Shown: positions 37,160 through 48,362 of the stretch, piece by piece
Position numbering within the stretch: the stretch's first letter is position 1
Layout of the letters: the number at the start of each line of letters is the position of its first letter
NCBI GenBank assembly: GCA_963277665.1
Contig: OY728147.1
Coordinates: 1,267,647,424-1,267,711,423, forward strand
DNA length: 64,000 bases
Source: Viscum album
Taxonomy: Eukaryota; Streptophyta; Magnoliopsida; Santalales; Viscaceae
Direction of reading: 5' to 3'
The notes under the pieces: model-generated
Seen by the model: the letters and a program-made list of their open reading frames with translations, nothing else
Told to the model about the DNA's origin: nothing
Databases searched by the model: none
Program-made: the position numbers and the translations under genes

Positions 37160-37230
37160 CCAGCCAAACCCCGGACAACCCCCCCCCCCCACCCCGGACA
37201 GCTCCCCCCCACCCCAGACAACCCCTCCAG
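37160..37230 (+). repeat. C-rich minisatellite block 1
   Basis: Units share CCCCGGACAAC/AGC CCCCCCCACCC. They are of the same sequence type as blocks 2-4, C-rich on the plus strand. It lies 260 bp left of the copia insertion. Confidence 0.75.
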
Positions 37231-37489
37231 TGAAAACCAATTCCCAGCCTTTGGTCTCTGTACTTATCTTATCTGGTGCTGACCTCTCGTTAGGGAGGTT
37301 AGGCAGGTGAAAGATACAACAAGTAGTATAGTTGGGAACCAAACTAGGGTTCTGGATTGATTGGTCAGGGAACCCGGTATAAGATAAGGGTGGGTTCATA
37401 TGGGTGTTTCTTCCAATAGGATAACTGATTGTTCCCTATATTAAGGTTTTATCAAAAATGAACACCTGTATCTAATGGGATGCGGCGCC

Positions 37490-37494
37490 CGGCC
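37490..37494. repeat. Target duplication CGGCC, left of copia
   Basis: CGGCC precedes the copia LTR; CGGTC (47442-47446) follows it. One mismatch, consistent with a decayed 5-bp duplication. Confidence 0.6.
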
Positions 37495-37854
37495 TGAAGA
37501 ACTTTTGTGGTGTTTTTTTTAAAAAAAAATTTGTATTTGTTGACAACTAATCTTTTTGTTGAAGAATGTTTTTGAGTTACAGAAAAGTTGAAGTTGCTGG
37601 TTACTGAAGATTTCCTTAAAGAAGATTATGTTGAAGAATAAGAAGTCAGAAGTTAAGAAAGTGTCTCAAACTTTCTAAATGAAATCAGACGATGCTTTTC
37701 TGATCTTAAAGTTCTCACAAATAATGAAAATTTCATGATAAAAGCTGGTTGAAGAAATGGTGAAGAAGATTGGTGTTTTTCTATAAGAAAAATTCTGAGA
37801 AAGTTCGGAGCCATAAATTCAGAGTCTACTTCGTGAGCCAGAAATTTGGAGTCT

Positions 37855-38845
37855 ACTTCCTGAAGCCAGAAATTCGGAATGACAATCCTGAGCCAGAAAT
37901 TCAGAATGACAATCCTCAACTAGAAATTCAGAATGACAATCATGAGCCTGAAATTCGAAATGAAAATCCTGAGCCAGAAATTCGGAATGACAATCCTCAA
38001 CCAGAAATTCGGAATGACAATCATGGGATAGAAATTTGAAATGACAATCCTGAGCCAAAAATTCAGAATGACAATCCTGAGCTAGAAATTCGGAATGAAA
38101 ATCCTGAGCCAGAAATTTGGAATGACAATCCTCAACCAGAAATTTGGAATGACAATCATGAGCCAGAAATTCTGAATGACAATCCTAAGCCAGAAATTCA
38201 GAATGACAATCCTGAGCCAAAAATTCGGAATGACAATCCTGAGCCAGAAATTTAGAATGAAAATCCTGAGCCACAAATTCGGAATGAAAATCCTGAGCCA
38301 GAAATTTAGAATGAAAATCCTGAGCCAGAAATTCGGAATGACAATCCTCAGCCAGAAATTCGGAATGAAAATCCTGAGCCAGAAATTCAGAATGAAAATC
38401 CTGAGCCAGAAATTCAGAATGACAATCCTGAGCTAGAAATTCAGAATGAAAATCCGGAGCCAGAAATTTGGAATGAAAATCCTGATCCAGAAATTCAGAA
38501 TGACAATCCTGAGCCAGAAATTCAGAATGACAATCCTGATCCAGAAATTCGGAATGAAAATCCTGATCCAGAAATTCGGAATGACAATCCTGAGCCAGAA
38601 ATTCAGAATGACAATCCTGAGCCAGAAATTTGGAATGACAATCCTGAGCCAGAAATTCAGAATGACCATTCTGAGCTAGAAATTTGGAATGACAATCCTG
38701 ATCTAGAAATTCGGAATGACAATCATGATCCAGAAATTCAGAATGACAATCCTGAGCCAGAAATTTGGAATGACAATCCTGAGACAGAAATTCGGAATGA
38801 CAATCCTCATCCATAAATTTGGAATGACAATCCTGATCAATATGC
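37855..38845. repeat. 27-bp minisatellite in copia 5' LTR (about 36 units)
   Basis: The unit includes AGAAATTCGGAATGACAAT followed by CCTGAGCC. Its length, a multiple of 3, gives stop-poor ORFs on both strands. It has no spacers of unique sequence, so it is not a CRISPR. Confidence 0.95.
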
Positions 38846-39097
38846 TGAGAAATTCGTAATGACAATTATGAGCATGTTTCTAAGAAAATCAGAACCATGA
38901 TCCAACTTTATCATTCTGAGAAAGGTATGAAGAGTTCAAGAAAACCATAATTTCAACTTTTCATAAATCTCAGAGAAATTTAAAGATATTTGAGGAAGTC
39001 AAAGATTGAAGATTAAATGCGAGATATTTTTGGAGTTTTTGAAATTTGAAGAAGCGGGAAAGTTTTCCAAGACTACCACCTTTGTTTTCTATGTTTC

Positions 39098-39107
39098 CTA
39101 TAAATAT
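39098..39107 (+). promoter_or_regulatory. TATA box of copia 5' LTR
   Basis: CTATAAATAT, conserved in the other LTR at 46675-46684. It lies about 250 bp after the minisatellite, so the array sits in the upstream promoter region. Confidence 0.65.
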
Positions 39108-39866
39108 GTGCTCATATCATTCTCTCTTTTGCAACTTTTTAAACACACGGAAAAGGTGGAGCACTGGAGAATTCTTTGTGAAAAGTTCCTACCATCTTGA
39201 AGAATTTTCCTTGAGTGTTTGAGAAGAAGACAGTCTGGATTGAATATTCAGAGTGAGAATTTTTGTGGAACCATCATTATCTTACTGAGAAGACCGATTT
39301 CAGAATATCGGATTCAAGGAAACTGGATTGAGAATTCGGAGTGAGAATTTGTGCGGAACCATCATTATCTTGCTGAGAATATCGGTTTCAGAAAATCAGA
39401 TTCAAGAAATCAGATTGAAGATTTGGAGGGATCATTTGGAGTGAGCATTTGTGGAGCAGCTTATCAAAGTTCTTATTCTTGTGTTTGGATCATTTGTTCT
39501 TTAAGGAAACATTGTAAACTGACAGGATTCATTATAATCTTTCCTATTGGGAGATAGAAGGTGTCCAATGGGAGTTGGCACAAGTTGTATTCAATTCTTC
39601 ATTATAGTGGATTTCCATAGACCCACGGGAGTGGCTATGGCTAGGACGTAGGTTCTCTTATTGAGACCGAACCTTGTAAATCTTGTGTGCCTTTCTTGGT
39701 TTTCTTTTCTTGCATGCTTGAGTATCTTGCTAAAGGTTGATAAGGAAATTAATCTTAACAGGTTGCAAGGGTTAAGTTTGTTTAAGTCTTGAAACTTATA
39801 AAATTTAAACAACTGATTCAACCCCCCCCCCCTTCTCATTTTTCATTCGATCCTTGGAACTTTAAG

Positions 39867-39878
39867 TGGTATCAGAGG
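39867..39878 (+). other. Primer-binding site of copia
   Basis: TGGTATCAGAGG, tRNA-iMet type, 2 bases after the 5' LTR end. Confidence 0.85.
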
Positions 39879-39903
39879 AAGGTTCCCTTGTTCAATCCTT
39901 ATC

Positions 39904-41865
39904 ATGGAGAATATAAATTCTGTCAATAATAGAGGAATTCCTACATTCGATGGCAAGAATTATTATGGATGGAAAAATAGGATGATTCCTTATCTCTTAT
40001 CTCTTGGCCTTGAAGTTGTTGATGCTGCTACTATTGGCTTTCCACCTATTGAGAAAAATGATCCTATGACATTTGCTGACAAGAGAAACATAGAATTTGA
40101 TGGAAAGGATAGAAATGTTATTCTCATGTCCTTATCAAAAAATGTTTATCAAAAGGTGATGGGTCTCACAACATCAAAAAGCATGTGGGACAAGCTGGAA
40201 ATTGTTTTTGAAGGAAACACAAAAGTCAAGGAGGCCAAGCTTCAAATCTGGCGTAGTAAGTTTGAAGACATCAGGATGAGAGATGATGAAACAATTGATG
40301 AATACTTTATCAGAGTTAATGAAATTGTATGCAACATCAGGGGATTCAGAGAAAACTTGGAAGATTCTACAATTGTGAAGAAACTTATGAGAAACTTTCC
40401 AGACAGGTTTGATTCTAAAATTTCATCTTTAAAAGATAAGGATTATTTATCTCTTGATGAACTGCATAACTTTATTGTTGCCTATGAAATGAAGAAAGTT
40501 CCAATCTTTAATAAGAAGATGAAAGATGAAATGGATTTTGAAGATATGATAAAGATGAAAATCCAAGATGATGAAGAATCTGACCCTTGTGAGTCTGTTG
40601 ATAAGGAAGATGAAGAGTTGAATGAAAAAATCATGTCTCTCATATCCAAGAACTATCAAAGAGGAAGAGGAAAGTATGGAGGGAAACTTCCTCTCAAATA
40701 TTTTGAGTGTGGTGGAATTGGACATTTTGCTATAAATTACCCTAAGAAGAAAGTTGGAGAATATCAAGATGTTTCTAATGAGAATTCTTGATGGAAGAAG
40801 TATAACAAGAATGAAAAAGAAGATAATACTTCAAAAGAATTAAAGAAGAAGTTTTCAGGAAAGAAAAGAAGTATGTTGAGCAAGAAGGTTGAATCGAAAT
40901 CATCTGAAAATGATTCCTCGGAAGATGAAAGTAAAGAAAGATTCATAAACTTCATTGAAAAAGTTGAGAAAACAAATATTTCTTCAGAAAGTGAAGAAGG
41001 TGGTGAAGAATCTTATAGAGAATATCAACTGAGATCTGAACTCCTTGCATGTCTTGATCAAAACAAATATCTCAAGAAATAAATTCGTGTGATGAAGAAA
41101 AATCATGAAGAAGTTCATGATGGAAGTAAAGATGTCACCAAGAAGGAAGCTGAATACATTTAAGAAATTTTAAGTTACAAACTTAGAATTTCTGAACAAG
41201 GAAATATGATTGAAGATCTTAGAAAGAAGTTGGAAGATAAGGAAGAAGAAGCAAACAATGTGAAATCAAAACTCCTTGATTCTGAAAATACCATGAGGAA
41301 GATGAATGAAAACTTCAACAAAGCTACAAAAGTAAAAGTTTAGACCTCTAAAAATGATGTGAAGGCTCATTATGAGAATCATGTGAAATCTTCTCTTACC
41401 AAAAATAATGTTTCATATGATTCTTCTAACATTTCAGGTTTCAGAAGAAGTGTTAGTAAAGCTTGGGTGGAGAAAGGATGTAAAAAATCTATCAATACCA
41501 TAAAAGTAGAAGACTCTCTCAAAAGAAGAGATGGCCTACATCCTGGGTTTTCTAGAGCTAAAAGAAGTTATCAACCTCAACAAAGTTTCTATAATGAAAG
41601 ATCATTCATCAATATAAAATCAATATTTGAGGGATATTGCTGGTGTTGTGGAATATATGGGCATAGATCTTATAATTGTTGGCACAATTTATCTTTACCT
41701 AGAAGAAGGTCTGAGCAAAGTGGAAGAAATAGTAACTCTCCATACTCACAGAAAGTTGAAAAGGTGAATTCTCAAGATGTTAGAAACATTCCAACAAATA
41801 ATCAATTTGAATGTTTGGAAGAAGTTTGTGTAATATGTTATAAATTTGGTCATCATTCCAAATGA
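39904..41865 (+). pseudogene. Copia gag, broken
   Basis: ATG at 39904, 37 bp after the primer-binding site. The first 295 codons are open: an N-terminal 'FDGKNYYGWKNRMIPYL' (DUF4219-like) and a capsid of UBN2/gag-polypeptide type ('MWDKLEIVFEGNTKVKEAKL', 'IDEYFIRVNEIV', 'KKLMRNFPDRFDSKISSL'). A first zinc knuckle 'YFECGGIGHFAINYP' near 40701-40745 has lost two Cys (Tyr and Tyr). Stops follow at 40789-40791, 41080, 41161 and 41341. A second knuckle-like motif 'CWCCGIYGHRSYNC' lies near 41640-41680, and a third, 'CVICYKFGHHSK', ends at 41865. The frame is unchanged through to the integrase start, so damage is by point stops. Confidence 0.85.
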
Positions 41866-41985
41866 TGTATAACACTCCTTCCAGAATAATTTTCTTATGA
41901 TAAGAAAGAAAAGAATGCTGAAAATAAGAAGGTTGATGAGAGATATTTTGTTGTTGAGACAGATTTGAAAGCAAGTAAGAGGAAC

Positions 41986-42120
41986 AAACCATGGATTCTT
42001 GATAGTGGTTGTTCTTCACACATGACAGGTGATATAAAAATCTTGTAACATATTGAAAGTCATGATGGAGGAGCGGTTACGTTTGGAAATGATAGTTCCC
42101 TAAAAATTAAGGGAATCAGA
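41986..42120 (+). pseudogene. Copia protease region
   Basis: KPWILDSGCSSHMTGD at 41986-42033 contains the Asp-Ser-Gly active site of copia-type aspartic protease. It is in the same frame as gag. A TAA soon after (42046) breaks the frame. Confidence 0.85.
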
Positions 42121-42360
42121 ACGGTAGAGATTGAAGTAGAGAAACTGAAATATAAGGAATTCTTGCTTTTTGATGGGCTAAAACATAACTTACTTAGTGT
42201 AAGTCAACTTTGTGATGATGGAAAAGAAGTTATCTTTAGAAAGGATTCTTGTATCATCAAAAGTGTGAAAAATGTAAAAGTGATTACAAAATGAGAAAGA
42301 ACTAGTGGGAATCTCTTTCAAATTTGAGAATCCAATAACTCTTGTTATTTGAGTGCTGAA

Positions 42361-43178
42361 GATGAAAATAAGTTGTGGCATCGAAGACTTGGCCACCTTG
42401 GACAGAAGAACATGAGTAAGCTTTCTAAAGTTGATGTTGTTCGGAATTTTCCAGAACTGAAAATAAGAGATAAAGATATTTGTATTACTTGCCAGAAATG
42501 AAAGATGACTAACAAAGGCCATAAAAGAGTTGAGATTCAATATAACAAACCACTTGAGCTTATTCATTCTGATCTGTGTGGGTCGATGAGACATCAATAA
42601 AAAAAGGATATTTATACTTTATCACTTTTATTGATGACTTCACTCGGATGACAAACATCATGTTCATGAATCATAAGTCAGAGGCTATTGAAATGTTTAA
42701 ATTCATCAGAAGAGATGTCAAGAAAGAATTAGGGGCTTCCATAAAGAAATTAAGAACAGAAAACGGTACCGAATTCACAAGTAATGCTTTTGAAACTTAC
42801 CTAAGGAAGCATGGTATCAAACATCAGTATAGTTCTCCCTATACACCACAACAAAATGGAGTTGTAGAAAGGAAAAATAGAAGATTTGTGGAAATGGGAA
42901 TAAGTATGTTATCAGAATACAAACTTTCAAAATTCTTTTGGAGAGAAGCTGTTAGCACTGTTTTACATGTTCAAAATAGATGCTTGTTGAGACCAAAAAC
43001 CTATATGACTCCTTACGAGATGTGGTATAACAAAAAACCTTATTTTAATTACTTCAATGTTTTTGGAAGTCCATGCTTGCTCAAAATCAAAAATCCGGAC
43101 TTAGGAAAGTTTGATGAGAAAGATGAAGAAGGAATATTTATGGGTTATTCACCGAATGGAAGAAGTTACAAATACTAG
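42361..43178 (+). pseudogene. Copia integrase, frameshifted
   Basis: The GAG_pre-integrase zinc finger 'LWHRRLGHLGQKNMSKL' with a later 'CITCQK' lies at 42370-42500. The core starts 'ELIHSDLCG' (first catalytic Asp). A frameshift near 42590 moves to the frame of 42576-43178: 'YFITFIDDFTRMTNIMF', then 'KLRTENGTEFTS', then 'TPQQNGVVERKNR' (catalytic Glu). The second catalytic Asp, in the usual LRTDNGGEF, is Glu here, an unusual change. A TGA replaces a codon at 42499. Confidence 0.85.
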
Positions 43179-43352
43179 AACAAATGTTTACAGAAGTTGG
43201 TGGATTCATATGATGTGAAGGTAATTGAAAATCCAAGTTCCTTCACAAAATTTGTTAAGAGTATTGAGGAAGATAAATCAGAGAATCCCCACCAGAGTGA
43301 GAGTGACTCAGATAAGTCACATGGGTAATAAAGTGATGATGGGAAAGGAAAT

Positions 43353-44270
43353 GTGAGTTTTCCTACATTAAAAAAACATGTTGAACCTGAAAATATTATT
43401 GGGGATCAGAAGGCTCCAATTCAGACAAGAAGGAAGTTGAGATTAGAAAATCAGACTTCCCTTATCTCAAAAGTTGAACCAGAATCAGTTTCAGAATCTA
43501 TTCAACATAAAGAATGGGTGGATGCTATGAATGAATAATTGGATCAGATTGAGAAGAATGAAACATGGGAACTTGTTACAAGGCCAGAAAATAAGAATGT
43601 TATCGGAACCAAGTGGGTTTATAGAAATAAATTGAATGAGCATGGAGAAGTTACAAGAAACAAATCAAGGCTTGTGTGTAAAGGGTATGCACAAGTGGAA
43701 GGTGTGGATTTTGATGAAACCTTTGCCCCTGTTGCAAGGTTGGAAACTATTGGAATGTTTCTTGCAGTGGCTGCTCATAGGAATTACAAGGTTTATCATA
43801 TGGATGTAAAGTCAGCTTTCTTAAATGGTGAGATTGAGGAAGAAGTTTACATTGAATAACCTAGTGGTTTTTTTCATTATGAGGATGAAAACAAAGTTTT
43901 CAAATTGAAGAAGGCCTTGTATGTGTTGAAAAAAGATCCACAAGCATGGTATTCGAAGCTTGACAATTCTCTGAGAAAGATGAACTTTTATAAAGGAAAG
44001 GTTGATAGCAACTTGTATGTTAAATATGTTGACTCTGGAACTTTAATTATAATCATTTATGTGGATGATATAATTTTTGATGGAGATAAAGAAAAGGTTT
44101 GTGAAGATTTCGCTGAAGAGATGAAGGAAAATTTTGAAATTTCAATGTTGGGAGAATTAACTTTCTTCCTTGTCTTACAAGTTCAACAACAAGAAAACTA
44201 CATTTTTCTATCCCAAGAAAATTATGTCAAAGAATTGTTAAAGAAGTTTGGGATGGAAGAATCAAAGTAA
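43353..44270 (+). pseudogene. Copia reverse transcriptase
   Basis: It starts at 'WVDAMNE', then '[20 protein letters not shown]', '[20 protein letters not shown]', '[18 protein letters not shown]' and the catalytic 'IIYVDDIIFDGD'. All are standard RVT_2 landmarks. Stops at 43536, 43857 and 44268 divide it into four readable pieces in one frame. It would copy element RNA into cDNA in the particle. Confidence 0.9.
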
Positions 44271-44288
44271 GTTTCAACCCCTATCTCA

Positions 44289-45014
44289 GTGAGCACAAAG
44301 TTGAGAAAAGATGAGTCAAGAAACAATGTGAATCAGAAAGACTTTCGAAAGTTGATAGGAAGTCTTCTTTATCTTACAGCTTCAAGGCCTGATATTGCTT
44401 ATGTAGTGACTCTCTGTTCCCGATATCAAAGTAATCCAAAAGAATCACATATGTTGTCAGTTAAGAGAATTATGAGATATGTTAAAGGAATAACTTCACA
44501 TGGGTTGTTATATAAGAGAAACAATGAGATGAAGTTTCATGGTTATACTGATGCTGATTGGGATGGTGATTGTAATGATAGAAAATCAACATCAGGAGGA
44601 ACATTTTTCTTAGGGGAATGTTGTGTGAGTTGGCACAGTAAGAAACAAATCTTAGTAACTTTAAGCACAACTGAATCTGAATATGTTGCAGCTACTCAGG
44701 CTTGTACTCAAATGATGTGGATGAAGGTTCAGCTGGAAGATTTGAAAGTGAAAGTTTCTAAACCTTTGAAGATACTCTGTGATAATCAAAGTGCCATTGA
44801 TCTTTCCAAGAATCCTTTTCAACATTCAAGATCAAAGAATATTGATATAAAGTATCATTTTTTAAAAGAGAAAGCTGCTACTGGAGAATTCTTGAGGGAA
44901 TATATTTCAACAAAGTATCATATTGCCGATATTTTCACAAAAGTAATGTCAAAGGAGAGGTTTGTTGAACTGAGGCTGCAACTCCATGTTCATCCTTCTC
45001 CCATGAATTCCTAA
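44289..45014 (+). pseudogene. Copia RNase H
   Basis: 241 open codons: 'LIGSLLYLTASRPDIAYVV', 'GYTDADWDGDCNDRKSTSGG', 'TLSTTESEYVAATQA' and 'LCDNQSAIDLSKNPFQHSRS', ending near 'YHIADIFTK'. It has the copia RNase H order with Asp/Glu/Asp residues present. It is the last domain of the polyprotein, in frame with the RT. Confidence 0.9.
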
Positions 45015-45411
45015 AACTCATAAGGAAGTATCCCCCACCGTGCTTTGGATTATGTTAAAAAAGGGGGAGAGTAAGTTTTATTTGATGAATCTAAAGTTGT
45101 GGTTATCATATAATGGGGGAGAGAGAAAGAAAAATGAGAGAGAAAGAAAAATAAGAGAAGACAAGAAAAGTGAGAAAGAAAAATATCAAAGTTGAGGGGG
45201 AGTTTGAGTAAGGTGAAGTTTATCTTTACATGGCTGAGAATTTTTCTTGTCATCGAGGGATGGAAATCCTTCAAAAAAATTACTTTATCCAGAAGTGTGG
45301 TGTCAGGACACTCTTTTTGAGAAAGGATATGTTTTGGTAAAATTCAAGAACTTGAGATTTAAATTTTTTTTTAGAGGTGAAAACTTGTTACCAAGGGTTG
45401 CCAACAAATCC
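45015..45411 (+). other. Copia 3' untranslated region
   Basis: About 400 bp after RNase H, noncoding, with a GA-rich stretch (45119-45185) of GAGAGAAAGAAAAA type. No env-like ORF is seen. Confidence 0.6.
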
Positions 45412-45423
45412 AAAGGGGGAGAT
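45412..45423 (+). other. Polypurine tract of copia
   Basis: AAAGGGGGAGAT directly before the 3' LTR start TGAAGAACC. Confidence 0.75.
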
Positions 45424-47441
45424 TGAAGAACCTTTGTGGTGTTTTGTTTAACAATGTTTTGTATTTGTTGAAAACTAATATTTTTGTTGAAGAATGTTTT
45501 TGAGTTACAGAAAAGCTGAAGTTGCTGGTTGTTTAAGATTTCCTTAAAGAATATTATGTTGAAGAATAAGAAGTCAGAAGTTAATAAAGTGTCTCAAACT
45601 TTCTAAACGAAATCAGATGATGCTTTTCTGATATTAAAGTTCTCACAAATCATGAAAATTTTATGATAAAAGCCGGTTGAAGAAATGGTGAAGAAGATTG
45701 GTGTTTTTCTCTAAGAAAAATTCTGAGAAAGTTCGGAGCCATAAATTTGGAGTCTACTTTGTGATCCAGAAATTTGGAGTCTACTTCCTGAAGCCAGAAA
45801 TTTGGAATGACAATCTTGAGCCAGAAATTCGAAATGATAATCCTGAGCCAGAAATTCGGAATGAAAATCCTGAGCCAAAAATTTGGAATTACAATCCTCA
45901 GCCAGAAATTCTGAATGACAATCATGAGCCAGAAATTCGGAATGACAATCCTGAGCCAGAAATTCGGAATGAAAATCCTCAACCATAAATTCAGAATGAC
46001 AATCATGAGCCAGAAATTTGGAATGACAATCCAGAGCCAGAAATTCAGAATGAAAATCCTGAGCCAAAAATTTGGAATGACAATCTGAAGCCAGAAATTC
46101 GTAATGACAATCCTGAGCCAAAAATTCAAAATGACAATCCTCAGCCAGAAATTCGGAATGACAATCATAATCCAGAAATTTGGAATGACAATCCTGAGCC
46201 AGAAATTCAGAATGACAATCTTGAGCCAGAAATTCGGAATGACAATCCTAAGCCAGAAATTCGGAATGAAAATCCTGAGCCAGAAATTCAGAATGACAAT
46301 CGTGAGCCAGAAATTTGGAATGACAATCCTGAGCCAGAAATTCTGAATGACAATCCTGAGCCAGAAATTCGGAATGACAATCCTCAGCCAGAAATTCGGA
46401 ATGACAATCCTGATTAACATGCTGAGAAATTCGTAATGACAATTCTGAGCATGTTTCTAAGAAAATCAGAACCATGATCCATCTTTATCATTCCAATAAA
46501 GATATGAAGAGTTCAAGAAAACCAGAATTTCAACTTTGCATAAATCTCGGAGAAATTTAAGGAGACTCGAAGAAGTCAAAGATTGAAGATTAAATGCAAG
46601 AGATTTGTGGAGTTTTTGAAATTTGAAGAAGCGGGAAATTTTTTCAAGATTCCTGCCTTTGTTTTCTGAGTTGCCTATAAATATGTGCTCATATAATTCA
46701 CTCTTTTGCAACTTTTTACACACATAGAAAAGGAGGAGCACTGGAGAATTCTTTGTGAAAAGTTCATACCATATTGAAGAAGTTTCCTTGATTGTTTGAG
46801 AAGAAGAGAATCTTGATTGAATATTCAGAGTGATCATTTGTGTGAAACCATCATTATCTTGCTGAGAAGACCGATTTCAGAATATCGGATTCAAGGAAAC
46901 CAGATTGAGAATTCAGAGTGAGCATTTGTGCAGAACCATCATTATCTTGCTGAGAATATCGGTTTCAGAAAATCAGATTCAAGAAATCGGATTGAAGATT
47001 CGGAGTGATCATTCAGAGTGAGCATTTGTGTAGCAGCTTATCAAAGTTCTTATTCTTGTGTTTGGATCATTTTTTCTTGAAGGAAACATTGTAAACTGAC
47101 AGGAGTCAGTATAATCTTTCCTATCGGGAGATAGAAGGTGTCCAACAGGAGTTGGCACAAGTTGTATTCACTTCTTCATTATAGTGGATTTCCATATACC
47201 CACGAGAGTGGCTATGGAAAGGATGTAGGTTCTCTTATTGAGACCGAACCTTGTAAATCTTGTGTGCCTTTATTGGTTTTACTTTATTGAATGCTTGAGT
47301 ATCTTTATAAAGGTTGATAAAGAAATTAATCTTAACAGGTTACAAGGGTTAAGTTTGTTAAAGTCTTGAAACTTATAAAAGTTAAACAACTGATTCAACC
47401 CCCCCCCCCTTCTCAGTTGTCATTCGATCCTTGGAACTTCA
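45424..47441 (+). repeat. Copia 3' LTR (2018 bp)
   Basis: It matches the 5' LTR throughout except for a shorter minisatellite. It ends GGAACTTCA at 47441, then CGGTC. TATA box at 46675-46684. Confidence 0.9.
45790..46418. repeat. 27-bp minisatellite in copia 3' LTR (about 23 units)
   Basis: Same unit as in the 5' LTR but about 13 units fewer. This accounts for most of the 352-bp LTR length difference. Confidence 0.95.
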
Positions 47442-47577
47442 CGGTCCATCCACCATAAGGTCCTTAATTACAGTGGGTAGTAGGGGTAACCTACCAATTG
47501 GAGGTAGTTGATAGATATAAGTACCAGATACTTATATTAGTTAGAAGTATTACGGAGGTGGAGTATAAAACCCCAGG

Positions 47578-47990
47578 TAGGGACCCCCCCCCCCCACCCC
47601 TTGGAAAGCCCCCCCTCACCTTAGACATCCCCCGCTCAGCCACCCCGGACAGCTCCCCCCACCCCGGACAGCCCCCCACACCCCCGAACACCCCCCCCCC
47701 CCTCCGATCACCCTGTAAAGCCCCCCCCCCCATGCACCCCTAGACAACCCCCCCACCCTAGACAACCCCCTCACACCGGAAAACCCCCAGAAAACCCCCT
47801 CTCACCCCGGACAGCCCCCCACCCCCAAACACCCCCCCACCCCGGACATCCCCCCTCACCCCCGAACAACACCCCCCCCACACCCCGGACAACCCCTAAC
47901 CCCCAAACATCCCCCCCCCTCACCCCGGACATCCCCCCCCACCCCAGACACCCACCCCACCCCGGACATCCCCACAACACCCCCCCTCTA
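47578..47990 (+). repeat. C-rich minisatellite block 2
   Basis: About 410 bp of CCCCGGACA-CCCCCC-type units, C-rich on the plus strand. The minus strand would be G-rich with many GGGG runs. ORFs through it on both strands are low-complexity artefacts. Confidence 0.9.
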
Positions 47991-48362
47991 AATACAAGCC
48001 TTTTTTTACATAATTTTATTTCTGTTTTTTTGATTTTTTTGATTTTTTAAAATACATTTACAACTAATTATTCCATCCCTTATTGTTTTATTGACTATTG
48101 TACAAGTTTTATTTTTTAAAAAATAATCCAATTTATCTTTTTGACATTTTGGATGGTCCCCTTATTAATGTTTTGTACGATCGCAGGCATGTAAGGGGAA
48201 CAGGCAGCAAATCCACATCATCCATTTGAGTCATCTACGTCTTAGGGTCGAGGTATGTTTGAATTTAACTGTTTATAATTTTTTATGTAATTTCTAAACA
48301 CACACACATATATATATATGTATGTATTCACATCTGTCAAATTATATATAAAATTATTTTCA

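Larger units (their letters stand above)
37495..39864 (+). repeat. Copia 5' LTR (2370 bp)
   Basis: It begins TGAAGAACTTTTGTGG and ends before AG-TGGTATCAGAGG. The U3 contains a 27-bp minisatellite of about 36 units upstream of a TATA box at 39098-39107. The C-run at 39822-39831 is shared with the other LTR. Confidence 0.9.
37495..47441 (+). mobile_element. Ty1/copia element, 9.9 kb, inside CACTA-1
   Basis: The LTRs at 37495-39864 (2370 bp) and 45424-47441 (2018 bp) start TGAAGAACCTTTGTGGTG and end CCTTGGAACTTCA (TTTA in the left copy). The internal region has a tRNA-iMet-type primer-binding site, a complete set of copia domains in the order gag, protease, integrase, reverse transcriptase, RNase H, and a polypurine tract. 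The integrase-before-RT order defines copia. The lineage is perhaps SIRE- or Tork-like, from the gag form and AAAGGGGGAG tract; this is uncertain. The polyprotein is broken. Confidence 0.9.

Noticed and set aside
37855..38845. Possible CRISPR array (27-bp direct repeats)
   Set aside because: The units are contiguous with no unique spacers, lie in an LTR, and the window is plant DNA.
38185..38865. 226-codon minus-strand ORF and similar ORFs at 37653-38679
   Set aside because: All are translations of the 27-bp minisatellite; a repeat length divisible by 3 keeps them open. They lie in LTR U3 and match no protein family.
45650..46420. 256-codon minus-strand ORF
   Set aside because: Same 27-bp array in the copia 3' LTR.
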